64,000 bases of DNA from Polytrichum commune. Lineage: Eukaryota; Streptophyta; Polytrichopsida; Polytrichales; Polytrichaceae. The notes beneath the pieces are model-generated. The model saw only the letters and a program-made list of their open reading frames with translations. It ran no database searches and was not told where the DNA came from. The translations under genes and the position numbers were made by a program. Positions 26,601 to 39,060 of this stretch are shown piece after piece. Each line of letters begins with the position of its first letter. The stretch's first letter is position 1. Where the stretch lies: positions 32,116,001-32,180,000 of the forward strand of contig OX485804.1 in NCBI GenBank assembly GCA_950295325.1, written 5' to 3'.

Positions 26601-27186
26601 GGGCCGGTTCACACTACGGTCAAACTTTGAGAGGAGAAGCGTTTGGACCAATGAAAATGCAGAAATGTCCAAAGTCCGTCCTCTCGGCCTTCACACTAGA
26701 GGCCGAAGTCCAAAGAATGTCGCCTCCAAAAGAGCCTAGGTGGCAGCACTTTTAGGAAGTTATGGCGCCAAGAGTTCGGCCTCTCGAGCAAAGTTTGGGT
26801 TGAGCAAAATGCTCGACCCAAACTTCTGTCGAGAGGCCGAACTTTTTTTCATTAAAATATCAATCATTGACAAGATCTTGACCATTAGATTGGAGGTGTT
26901 ATTTTGAGCAAGGAATAAAGTGGGATGCTCCTTTGGGTTTGGACTTTGGGCTCGGCCTTTGGAGGCTTCACACTATGGCCGTCCAAGTCGAGAGGCCGTG
27001 GGAGTTCATGGCCAAAGGTTAGGACTTTGGGCTTAGCCTTTGGAGGCTTCACATTATGCCCGGCCAAAGGCTCCACTTACTATATTTTATTGACTACTTT
27101 CAGCTCATTTCTTTGGACTCTCAACAAAGTTTGGCCGCTCAATCCCACGGCCTCTCGACTTCGACGGCCATAGTGTGAACCGGCCC
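26601..27186. mobile_element. PIF/Harbinger-like TIR element, copy 1
   Basis: The ends are GGGCCGGTTCACACTACGG and its near reverse complement (CCATAGTGTGAACCGGCCC), flanked by identical TAA triplets at 26,598-26,600 and 27,187-27,189. A 3-bp TAA duplication with GG-starting ends is typical of PIF/Harbinger (Tourist) elements. The 586-bp body lacks a transposase and repeats words such as GAGAGGCCG and TTTGGAGGCTTCACACTATG. It is non-autonomous. Confidence 0.8.
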
Positions 27187-27227
27187 TAAGTTGACTTCAC
27201 TAGACTAATTTGGAGTCTATGATCTCA

Positions 27228-27738
27228 GGGCCGCTTCAAATAGTGGCTGAACGTCGAGAGGCCGTCGATTTCCACCAATCGGAATGCAAGAAACTAAGAA
27301 TTCGGCCTCTTGACCCTGCACACTAGAGGCCAAAGTCCAAAGGCCGTCACCCTCCAAAATGTCTACATGGCAATACTTTTTGACGAAGGCGACGGAGTCT
27401 CAAAGGATGTTTAGGTTGGACATGAGTGGAAACTCAAACTATGGTTGAGAGGTTGTCGATTTTTTTTTTCAAAAAAAAAATTGAGAATTGAAAAGATCTT
27501 GGCCGTTGGATTGGAGGGGTTATTTTGGGCAGGGAATAAAGTGGGATGCTCCTTCTTCCTTAGCTATGGGTTTGGACTTTGGGCTTGGCCTTTGGAGGCT
27601 TCACACTATGCCCGGCCGAAGGCTCCAATTCCTATAACTGATTGATTATTTTCAGCCCATTTCTTTGGACTCTCAACAAAGTTTGGCCATTCAATCCCAT
27701 GGCATCTTGACTTGGACAGCTATAGTGTGAAGTGGCCC
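27228..27738. mobile_element. PIF/Harbinger-like TIR element, copy 2
   Basis: The ends are GGGCCGCTTCA and TGAAGTGGCCC, flanked by TCA and TAA (one mismatch). The body shares a block with copy 1 (GGAATAAAGTGGGATGCTCC, GGTTTGGACTTTGGGCT). It lies only 41 bp from copy 1 in the same orientation. Confidence 0.75.
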
Positions 27739-29395
27739 TAACTAGCCTATGTTAGCCGTCGCAAGGTAGGAATACCAACTACGTTCACTATGTAACGAAA
27801 CTCACCATGTTCTTGGTTAATAGTAAGACTTGCTCAAGGTACAAACATATGTATTAAACATATACCATTTAAAGTGGCCCGCACTATTCACCAAAGATTC
27901 GCGTTAATTGTCTTGCATTTTCATGTGTTGCTTTGAGGGAGGTATATTTTGAAGGGCCAAATCACATTTGAAGGGCATTGAAGACTTCAATCTCGAACAT
28001 TGCCCACATGCCTTATAATAATAGTGTGAGGGATTGTGAAGCTTCGGAACATGTAAAGTTACATGCAACTTTAGCATGGACAACCAACACGGGCTAGTTC
28101 CTCAGGATGTAACTTAGGGCTCGTGATGAGGATGATGTTTGGAAGCTGCCAATACCTTTACAAACCCACCAACCAGGTGAGCCAAAGAGCTGTTCCTTGC
28201 CAAAAAGTGATGTTTAAAATAGCGATTCCGAGTCAAATAGTGTGGTCAGAGCTTATCATATTGTTCACATGGGGACAAACGAGGAAGCACTACATACAAA
28301 ACACTGCATTTCTTATGTCATTCATTGGATCACCAAACTATAAGGCTTGACCTTGCATGTAGCAAACCCACATTTCACATGTGTCCTTCGTTTGATTTTG
28401 AATGATTAGACAACATGTGGATAAGCCCCCCAAGTGGGGCCTATGATTTGTACATGATTGCATTTGATCTTCATATGTTTATAGATATATAGATAGAAAT
28501 CCATACCTCTTTCAAGGCTGGCGTGAATAAAATGTATGTTCGTAATGTTAATGACCTAGTTATATGTGTGTGTGTGTGTGTGTGTGTTTGGCTATAGATT
28601 TGTTGTAGCTATGTAACTCATTTACAATTTGTTTTAGAGTTATCGAAGCGTTGATGAGGGCAACGCTCTGAGACAAGGAAAGTGATTATTTTAGAGGTAA
28701 CTCATTTTAAGAGTTTTTTCCATCATTACTCAACACTATGGTGTTGTACCCTAGCATTGTAATTTTGCGATCATCATGTCCCATGTATGTTGGGCCACCT
28801 TCACAAAAGTGCGTACTAGTGAATATGAATATTGTGTAAGGCTTTCCCATTGGTTTGCATTGGTTCTCCTAAGGTGGTTGTACTTTGGTTCCATTCTTGC
28901 AAATGATTTTTCAATTTGTGCCCAAAAAAAAAGGTATTGTTTAAGGTTGTATAGGCAAACCGATAAGTGAGCCTACCACATGCATCTCTTACCGAAACAT
29001 TCATATATATATAAACTTGCATGCATGCCAATCGGCCTACGTGCCTACCCACCTATTACATGGGGCCCGACACCGCATGTCGTAACAGACACCATGTTAA
29101 CTAGGGTGAGAATCTTCGGCCATGTGTGTTGGAGAGAGAGAGAGAGAGAGAGATTAACCTTAGTGGGATCAGCGTGATTGAAATGCACACTCAACCCACC
29201 TTTAGTATTATGTCCACTAAACATAATATCAATGGTGTAGGAATGCTAACCCCTCTCAGGGTGGGCACTATAGTAACTAGGGTGACCAAAGTGACCATGA
29301 GAATTGAGTGACTGGATGATCTTTGCAATGTTGGGGTTAGTGTGGTTGTGGTGTTGTAGGGGTATATGATCATTTTTCTTCGTAAGGTGGCCACC
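27739..29395. other. Gene-free stretch with repeat fragments and microsatellites
   Basis: About 27,935-28,010 is a reverse-oriented fragment of the repeat at 37,443-37,825. About 28,490-28,540 carries the retroelement end signature with an ATAGATAGATAG tail. (GT)n lies at about 28,565-28,588 and (GA)n at about 29,132-29,153. No gene. Confidence 0.45.
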
Positions 29396-29400
29396 GAGTC

Positions 29401-29475
29401 ATAAGACTTCTCAATGGTTAATTGTAGCATCACATGTTTAGTGGTTTGGGTTCGATCCCCGAGAGCCGAATTTTT
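29401..29475 (+). repeat. tRNA-like Pol III promoter unit (SINE-like)
   Basis: An A-box-like CTTCTCAATGGTTA lies at about 29,407-29,420 and a perfect B box GGTTCGATCCC at 29,449-29,459. The acceptor ends do not pair, so it is not a working tRNA gene. A perfect 11-bp hairpin (ACTCGGATGAA, GT loop, complement) follows at 29,509-29,532. Confidence 0.4.
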
Positions 29476-29532
29476 GGCCAAATAGTTTAACTATGGGCAG
29501 ATGGTCAAACTCGGATGAAGTTTCATCCGAGT

Positions 29533-32500
29533 AGATGGAAATAGTTTAACCATAGGCTAGGAAGGTAGTTATAACTATTAGCGTGGGCTTAGGCGCCCAT
29601 AGTTGGTTACAAAACCTATCATCACCTCTCTGGCCGAGCCAAGGGGCCTAGCAGTGGAGAGGAAATCATACATTCCATGAACATTGTTGAGCACATAGTA
29701 GAACTTATAGGTTTGTCTCCGTCAACACCGAGAGTGGGTGAGAATAATAATTAAATTGTTTTCCTTGTAATTCGAGTAACCACTGCAGTGATTGCGGGAT
29801 TACCGATTCCAGTTGAAGTACATTGTTAATTTGAATTTTAAGTTATATTGAATGGCCGAGTGTGGTCAAACTATCTTCTGTTTAAATTGCATGAATGCAA
29901 GATTAGAAAACCATAGTCAATTGTTGTGACTGCAAGTGATTAAGATAGGAATTGTGAGAGTGAACATTTGAGAGTTGATAAGGATGAATGCATATGGAAA
30001 AATTAAATAATATGTGAGAAGACAAGAGATTCTGAAATTGCCAGGAAGAAGTAAGTTGCGAAAGATAGAATGAGAAAGGAAGGAGTGAGAATGTGTGAGG
30101 GATTAGCGAGTGAATGCTAGAGCGAACACTATTGTCGTAAGAATTTGAGGATTGTGTAAGCATGGTCCAAGTGTGAAGTCCTAAATATGGTTGAGTAATT
30201 GAAGTTGTGCACTAGGAGTGTGAAGATTGATGTATGAAAAAACTATTGTCTGAGTGGAAAGCCTCTTGAATCAGAGAGATAGGACTATAGTGATAAGTGT
30301 GACGTTGATACAAACTTGTGTCAAACTATGGGCAAAGATTCCAATTGAACAAGGAGTGTATGTAATATCTTTGGCCGAAGAAGGTGATGGAAAATGAAGG
30401 AACGTAAAGAAGTAGGTACTTCATAACGAAGCGAGTCGCCAAAGAGTGGAAACCTAAGCGACAAAGTGAGGAAGTTAAGTCATTGTCCAATGAGTTGAAA
30501 GATAACAGAAGGCCATACTTGAGTGAAACTATTGGACTTTCCAAGAGAAGGAGAAACTGAGAGGCCAAGCGTTAGGGCGAGAGTGAAACTATAGCCCATT
30601 GTTGAAGCATGTGAGAGGCACTGAGAGAGAGCAAAAGGAAGAGAGAAGAGACATGGTACATATGAACTACGACTATAGTTAAAGTAAACACTATAGGCTG
30701 GTAGTAGTAGAATCTATTAAATTAGTCTAATGAGAGAACCATGTCAACTAAATGTGATGAGAAATAAACTATGATCAATTGATTAATAGAGAAAGTAATA
30801 GGGATAAAGTGAATTGAGATAGGATAAACTTCGGATTATCAAAGAGATTTAGGCTTAAGTTGTCCTAGACTTAAGTAGAGTTTTATATTGATGTATAGTC
30901 TAGAGACTTGATATTTGAGTATGAAATACAAGCTAACCATATCAACTATTGTCTTGTGTGTTACCCTTGTTGTTGTTATTATTGTTGTTGCACGTAGTGT
31001 TGGGCAATCAAGACTATAGCTTGATCATGATAATTGTTGTTAGTTGCATAAGTTGTGAGTGATGATTAAATCTTGGAATTAAGGAATAAACAATTTGTCT
31101 TGTATTGGAATTAACATTGACCAATCAATGAAGGAATTGTTGTGATTTGAAGATGCATTGGCGAATGGTTACCAAAGACAATTGTGAAACTCAAAGAATA
31201 TTGTTCTCAAATGACTATTGTTCTACAATCTCATGACGAGATGGATACTTACACTGACTGACACACATACCTCACTGGATGAGAAACGGTGAGAGGAAAT
31301 TTTGAGAGAAAGGAGAGTAAAAGATGATCGAGCGATGTATTAGAGTGAAGATAGCAACCCTATTGTTTGATTAATGAACTATAATGTGACAAATGCATGT
31401 AATAAACACTAGTAAAGTCTTACTTGAGAGTCTGTACCATGGGTTTTGGTTATTTTAGTCATAGCTAAAACCTAACTACAATCCGTGATGGCCTTGTACA
31501 AGCAATGCATTGTGTATTGTAGTGTGTTGGGCCAATTACTAAGCCTAGTGTAAGCCTTCCTATTTTAACAACAAAAACTCACTATATAGGTTGTGTAATG
31601 CTATGTTCATCATAAATCATGTCAATTTCAAGAAACATATCATGACCTTGTAAGGTTTAAGATAAGCATAACTTATGTGGTTTATTTTTTTCTTGATATG
31701 GGTGCAAGCAAGGTGAAGTGGACCAAAATAATGCTCTGGTATACTAAAACCATGTTTTTTGGTCAAAGGCCTAAAAATAGTAGAAAAATGTTGTTAAAGT
31801 TGGAACTTCTTTCATGATGACCTCTATTTAATGTGTTAAATACTCAAATGTAGAAGATCAACTTGAGATCTATAAAACTTATCATTAAAAGTGAGTGCTC
31901 AAAAAAGCACATGATTAAATCTAATTTTGAACGTAAATATCATGACATTAAGCATTTTGAAGTTGAATTTTTTTTTCATATTCCTTGAATTCATTATATA
32001 TTTGAGGTCATCATCACAAAAAAAATTAAGAATGCCATCAATCCAATGTAATTTGATCATATATTAAATAAATTTCAGACAGTTTGATGTTCAATATCAC
32101 CTCATGTCACACCACTTACACCATCTTCTAAAAGATGTAGACTTTTCTTGGAATTATTTTTCGTCATCATAAATTGCTTGGCCTTGTAGATCAATATGTT
32201 ATTTCAATGTCTATGAATTTTTTCTTCATAAAATTCAAGGAAGTGTATACTTTGGAATAACTTTCACTTGAACCTAGGCATGGATAAAGAGTTGTCCACT
32301 TAACCGTGCTTGCACCCATCTCCATATTATGTTGATCCACATGTATTGAAATCTATGTTGCATTAGCAAATCTACAAAAATGAAACATCTACAAAAATCG
32401 GATTCAATTCTATAACTCCCCGTATTGGTCGGAAATGCATTTGTGTTGATTATCTAAACGAGTGCAAAAGCCTTGCCAAGTGCATTGAATGTTGAGTGCA

Positions 32501-33060
32501 GGCAGTAGTAGAATTTGAAGAAAAAATCCAATCTCTATGTAAAATATGTGTCTTTGAGATGTTTGTTCATAGATCCACAACTAACTATACAACATTCAAA
32601 CATGGGTGTCGGATTTTAAAAGAGTGATTGGATAAGACTGTGCATACCTTATAAGTTAAGTTGAAACTTGGACCATTCAAACGGTTTCTAGGATTTGTGG
32701 CACTCGTTTATGGGGGACTATGGTAAAAACCAACGCCCTACATGTTTGTGGTTGACCCTTCCCAACTTAGGGCCACTAGCACCTTGAAGGTAGAGCCAAA
32801 TTTATATGATAGCATAAGCTTAACAAATCAAGAGCTTGACAATGGGAATAAAAAAATAAAAAAATAAAAAACTAGCATACATAAGAGCGATGGCATGTCA
32901 TATGTGGAGAATTGACGAGCACTTGACTTGAACACAACAAACTCCGCGAGAATAAGATATACATGGCCTCATTCATCAGTGACCCAATTCCAACACCTAC
33001 TTTCTGGTCCCAAAATGGACAATATGTATTTCAAAGAAAATGTTAAGGATGTCATCCTAA
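29533..33060. other. Gene-free stretch, purine-rich on the plus strand
   Basis: About 29,900-31,400 is strongly A/G-rich on the plus strand, and the minus-strand open frames there are low-complexity reflections of that. No gene or bounded element is recognised. Confidence 0.4.
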
Positions 33061-33611
33061 GGGTTGCTTCACACTAATGGCCGTCCAAGTCGAGAGGCCG
33101 TGGGACTGAATGGTCAAACTCTGTTGAGAGTCCACTCAAACGGGCTGAAAATAACCAATAAAATGTAGGGATTGGAGCCTTCGGCTAGGCACAGTGTGAA
33201 GCCTCCAAAAGCCAAGCCCAAAGTCCAAAGGAAGAAGGAGCATCCCACTTTATTCCCTGCCCAAAACAACCCCTCTAATCTAATGGTCAACATTTTGTTA
33301 GTTAGTAGGAGTACCTAAATGGCCTTACATCAATAGGGCTTTATCATAGCACGCTTGCAAAACATGCTTCAATCAGTGTTCGACGGCCTCTCGACCATAG
33401 TTTGGGTTTCCATTCCCGTCCGACCCAAACTTTCTTTGAGAGTCTGTCACCTTCGTCAGAAAGTATTGCCATGTAAGCATTTTGGAGAGCGACAACCTTT
33501 GGACTTTGACCTATAGTGTGAAGGGTCGAGAGGCCGAATTCTTGGTCTCTTGCCATCTGATTGGTGGAAATCGACGGCCTCTTGACCTTTGGCCATAGTG
33601 GGAAGTGGCCC
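33061..33611. mobile_element. PIF/Harbinger-like TIR element, copy 3
   Basis: The ends GGGTTGCTTCACACTAATGG and CCATAGTGGGAAGTGGCCC are diverged inverted repeats, flanked by TAA and TAG. The interior carries the reverse complement of the block shared by copies 1 and 2 (GGAGCATCCCACTTTATTCC), so it lies in the opposite orientation. Confidence 0.72.
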
Positions 33612-36600
33612 TAGGATTTGGGCAGGCGGTGGTGGTGGGTTGCAACCCCTTGGGCTTACTTTAGTTATATTACATCATGTCAATGAACTCAATTGCATTG
33701 ATATTCCTATGTTTATTGTTTGAATTGTTCCTTGAATTTTAGGTTAAGTACTTGAAGATGCAAAGAATTTACTTGATAAGGGGTCCCAACCACAACATTA
33801 TTCAATTGTTATCAGCCGTTCTATTCTAATAATACCAGTGACATTGCTTTGCTCAAGTTTATCATGCATAATCTACTAGTGTAGTGCTTTGTTGAGGAAA
33901 TAAACATAGTGTAATTTTGAATAGAATTTGGTTTATTCTTGGCCCCACCCAACATACAAACTCAGTTGGATAATGTTATGACATGCCAATATGTTTCTCA
34001 ACAAAATAAGTACTAATATAAATGAGGCACTAAAAGAGGAAGGATGACCAATCTTCTATTGGTAATTCATGTGTTAAATCATGCTTGATGGAAAGGGAGA
34101 ACCACTTGCAGGTGTGATACAACCAAATGTAGACAAATACCCATGTAAGGCATACATATGGAAAACAATGAAAATAAGTTGAGTTGTCCATAAACAACGG
34201 TTTGGACTTTGTGCAATGATTTTTCAGAGATGTAGTAGATGAAATGATGAGGAATGCAAGTTGTTTCGTAATTTGATTCCATGTAGATAATCAATTATAT
34301 TTCCCAAAACAGGCAAGTAAGATAAATCCCCTATTTGTGTACTACAGTCCCCCTAATCTAAGAATCAAAGTATCCTCCTTTGCATAAGAATGCAAGTGGA
34401 GTGAAAAGAATCAAAGTATCCTCCTTTTGCATAAGAATGCAAGTGGAGTGAAACAACACCTATCCAACCAATCATTTCATCCCACCTATCACTGCATCCT
34501 TTTTGGACCATCATTTTTACACTCGGCCATTTTGGGTCCACACAGTAATAATTCTACCCCCAATCTAGTGCACCAGTAGTGGCCATTCATTGTTTCCGTT
34601 TTCGTACCTTAGCCAATATAGAAAAGGATTCCCAGAAAGGATTGTCGACACCACACTTGGATGGTTAAGAAATGGAAGGGGTTGTATGCACACATGTAAG
34701 ATATTTGAGAAAAAATTCCTTGGCATTTAGTGCAGTGGCAAGTTTGCACTTGAGCCATGTGGTAGGCGAATACTTTGCTTTTCATGACACGGGTTTTTTT
34801 CTTCTTCTTTTTCTTTTTCCCCCGAGAAGAAGTCTATGGGCGATGAAAGCAACTTCTGGCTTCTGGTGAGGCCACGTTGCATGTGCATTCTCGACCGTCG
34901 GATTTAACCGATGTAAGATCTCCACCGTTCCTGCCACCACTCATCCACTGCGTTTTTTTCTTCCCATTTTCATTTAGCTAGATTATGTTATTACCGTGGG
35001 AAAGAGGTACTAATTAAGGTAAGTTGTGTCCCTATTGTGGGCATGTGCAACTCCACACATAAACTTCACAGTCATATCGGCTCAAGTTTTATCTTAGCTA
35101 GTTAGTATTTGTGAATAATAAAGTCTCTTCATTTCAAGTTCCAAAATCTAAATTGAGATGCAACAGCTACAAGATCAAACTAAAGCTTCTCTTTCTTTTA
35201 TGTTAACTATTGAGCCTGGACATCAATACTTTGAGCACATAGTCCAATCTCATTATAATATATGTTTTTTTGATGTCCGCTTCCCAGTTCAAGTTACCAC
35301 TCAAATGCAGGTGTAAATTAAGATGAGTGACCACATAAAGGCCCACATACCTGAAGCACACAAAATAGTCCTATCATTGTGGACCACACTCGTACTCTAG
35401 AGCCCACATTAATTTCAACTCACGCCAAATCTGTAGCTCAAAATATGCATGGGCCGCAATAAGTGTTTTTCTAGGAACTGATGTGGGTTGAATACTATTT
35501 TAGTTATATGATACGTTTGTTGTTAAGGTGATTATTTTATTTTATGTAAGGTGTTGGTCAGAAGTTTCATCAAAGAATGTGGGGGAAGGCTCAGGGTCTT
35601 GGACACACATTATTTCCACCCGACCAGTCAACCCAAGTGGCCATTTTAATCAATTCAACGCTAATTCTCCATCCATACTAATAAGATTGTTCAGTGTACA
35701 CCGTTTATGGTATTTAATGTCACTTGCTATTTAAAATCATGAAATGTTCTAGAATCTTGCTTTACCAACAATGACGGAATAAGGTTTATGAAGCTCCCAA
35801 TAGTAAGGGACACTAGATACCATAATCGGTGTCCACTTATGTAGTGTCAATGATTATTTGTAGTTACGCAATACCATAATTTCTTGATAAGAATGTAAGT
35901 TTCCACCAAGTAAAGTTATTCATGTTGCATGCTGTCCACACCACTTACTTAAGCTCCTTTGGTAGAATTGAAATCTATAATAAGAAGTTATAGCATCATG
36001 AAATTCTAAATAGGAAGTGACACTTAATACCATAGCATTGTTTAAGGGAGGTTTTGGGGCATAGACGTTTAATATCCTAGTGTTTCCAAGTCTAGATGGT
36101 TACATTTTGACATCTTTTTGGGGGTTTACTTATTAAATTGGGACATATATTTATAAAATTCTTCTAGAATAACTGGTAATTTTTTTAAAGTCTTGAACCT
36201 CAACCAATTCATTTGTAATTACACTGATCATCCCAACTAGTGTGTGTTATTATTCGGAATGACAAAATGCAATAACGTCTTACTTGGGAGTTTCAAATTT
36301 GACTAACAAATGTTCAATAGGTTGTTTGAACATTATAGAATATAAATGACTTTTCTTGATAACGTATCACATTCTCATCAAATAGTTATAGTATTGCGAA
36401 ACTCCGAATAGTAACACGCATTAATTGGGAGAATTAGTGTAGCAGGAAACAATTGTACGTAGTGCTACGCGTTGCCTTGAGTTACTAGGAGACACCATGA
36501 GCAATGTTCAATATTGAAGTCTTCAAAACATGTGAAATACCAAGTTGGTGGGGGGGGGGGCACTTCACAAAAACGTGCTCTACAAAGTTTCCACTAGTCA

Positions 36601-37442
36601 CAGTGAAGGCCTCTCCAGAAAATGCATGTCACAAAATATAGTGGCTGCAATTTGCAAATAGAAACATAGCTAGACTCCAATCTTGGCACTCTAGTAGACA
36701 CTCCTAATTTCCAATAACTCTTGTAATTTCAACTTTGCAACTTCGACTCGGCACTAATTACGACTTCGGCTTGGCAAACACAACTACATGTGAACATGGA
36801 TTTTCCAAACAAGATCGGGTGAAGAGTGAGCGCAAAAGTCCATTGAAACTTGAAACATTGGATGCATTGAGGCGAGTGTCATTATGCAGTCTGCCGGTTT
36901 AAAATATGAATTGGGCTAGAATCCTTGACACCTGAAAATTGACCAAAAACTGGAGAGCTTCGCGTTTGGAGTTGGATGATGATTAAGTACATTACATAGG
37001 GAATCTAAATAAATGTAGTACATCATTTTATATACTTCTTCAATGTAGTGAGACATCATATTATTTTCATATTCAATCCTAAATGGCCAATATAAAGTTT
37101 TTGGTGAAGTGTTGCAAAAAAGGTTGGAAGTTTGAGTGAAGTGTGATTATTTTGAAGCCCTTCACATTGGAATACACGTGCACACTTCAAACTTGAACAC
37201 GGACCATGAGTGAAGTCCTAGATGGCATGGTAGGGGATGTGCTTTTTCTTACCTTTTGGGTGTAGCTGGAAACGTGATGTTCGACATTGAGGAGAAAAGG
37301 GATTGTGGTCCCATCCAACATGTGTGTGTCATAGTACGGGTGGCACTGACACCTGGCTGCCAGCTCAGAAAGCACACTGGTGACGTGGCAGACTTCCAGA
37401 CTTAGCTCGGACACATGCCCAGTGGTCACCCGGAACCAGTGT
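33612..37442. other. Gene-free stretch with dispersed repeats
   Basis: It contains the tandem duplication at 34,361-34,453, the repeat at 34,685-34,800 (matches 10-140), a repeat at 35,545-35,710 that matches 43,198-43,345 (GTTGGTCAGAAGTYTTCAT-like start), the diverged ACCGGTT-family copy at 36,085-36,232 and a G run at about 36,550-36,560. No gene. Confidence 0.45.
34361..34453. repeat. 46/47-bp tandem duplication
   Basis: Unit 1 (34,361-34,406) and unit 2 (34,407-34,453) both begin AGAATCAAAGTATCCTCCTT and differ by one inserted T. Confidence 0.85.
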
Positions 37443-37825
37443 CTATTAAGATTGAAGTCTTCAATGCCCTTCAAACGCGATTTTGGCCCTTCAAAATATA
37501 CCTCTCTCAAAACAACCCTTCATAACATAGCCCCAAATTTAAAAATGAAGACGTCACTTGAAGTCCTCAATATAATATGTTTGCCACAAGAATGAACAAG
37601 AGTAGGGCATTGTCACTACAAAAAATGAAGTTGAATGGCTGGTTCTTAATTCTTCATATTGGATTGGAAACATGTACCATATAATTCATGCACAAGTTTT
37701 AATACGAGTTTTGTATTTCATTTCTATATTCTTGGATTGATGTCTTAGATTTGAACCAATCCTTTAGTTGAAGAGCTCAAGTTTGAGAGCCCTTCAAAAT
37801 GAAACTCATATGAGGGCTTCACTCT
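37443..37825 (+). repeat. About 380-bp dispersed repeat, copy 1
   Basis: It starts AAGATTGAAGTCTTCAATGC and ends TGAGGGCTTCACTCTTG, whose reverse complement CAAGAGTGAAGCCCTCA resembles the start, so short inverted ends are likely. It matches 51,398-51,775 along its length, with a reversed fragment at 27,935-28,010. It is probably a non-autonomous DNA element. Confidence 0.65.
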
Positions 37826-39060
37826 TGAACGTTGCTCCCCCTGCCCCTCAGTCCCTGGCCCCTACTGTCTGATTGGAACGGATGGTTGAGATCTATCAAC
37901 TTGTTTGGGGTCTGGGCCGCCCCTTGCACTCACGTACTCCTTGGGTAAGTTGAACTCACAGAAGTGCAACCTCAATTTCATGATATTACAAGCCAATTTA
38001 GCAATAGGTTCTACCATTTCCATTGGAATCATGAACCACGTTCACTATATAGACAACCAATTTCATGATTTGATAACTATATTCACTACTGCATGAACTA
38101 TATAATTCTATTTCACAAAGAATAAGGTTTTCCTAACCGCTCCCCATGACTAGCTCTACCAAAATTTTGATTGACTTCTCTTATCCAACCTTAATTTGGA
38201 CCGTGTCTACAGTGATTACTTGTACGTCGTCATTGATGTGAGATGGTTTTGGAGATCATTTCATCACACATGGCTTTTGATGTGTCCAAATACTCGTTCT
38301 ACAACATTGACAAATGAACTATACGATGGCAAATGAAAGTAGATATGCTCAACACTTTCAATAGCTTGTCGTATTTCACGAGATATGTGACATGGGACGT
38401 TGTCCATGAGGACGAACCTTTGTCTATCGAGGCTAGAAAATTGATGTAAAGGCTAGAGGCTTCCATGTAAACACATAACAAAGAGGAGCCCATGAACAAT
38501 GACAAGGTGAAGAATGTGAAACAAGGAGGTGAGAGGTTGAGAAGTTGAGAATACGAAAACTAAAACTAAAGAGTGCGAAAATGTATATGAAATTGGTTTG
38601 GAAGATTCATGAAGTTGTTATAGGTAAAGGTCCACTATCATGAAATTGAGGTGTGCCACATGTCAAGTCGGTTTAGAAGAATCATGAGCTAATTTAGAAA
38701 GTTCATGAAATTGAGTTTGCACTTATGTGAAGTCATCTTACCAAAGGAGTAAATCATGCAATCCTGAAACTCATCCAAGCAATTAGCTTGATTCCCAATC
38801 ATCATCAACCTCAACACTTAAAATGTAGGGGGAGGTTCACACTGCAAAGAACACCACAAATGTGCATATATTGTGAGTAGATTCGAGCTCGGGTCTTTGC
38901 ACACACAATGATGTGATCTAGATTGAGTTAGCCATGTGCACACTCACCAAATTGTTATTGACTTGCACGTGGTCACCCATCTAGTTGTATTTATAAAAGG
39001 AAAGATGGGTGACCACGAGCAAGAGAGTGGGGACTTCATTGGGAACCATGTCCCCACTTT
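37826..39060. other. Gene-free stretch
   Basis: I recognise no gene, RNA or bounded repeat here. Confidence 0.4.

Noticed and set aside
26885-27173. Repetitive open frames on both strands (KPPKAEPKV-like repeats)
   Set aside because: They fall inside the TIR element at 26,601-27,186 and reflect its internal repeated words.
29903-30163. 86-aa minus-strand open frame
   Set aside because: It is low-complexity Ser/Leu/His reading of a purine-rich strand, with no family resemblance.
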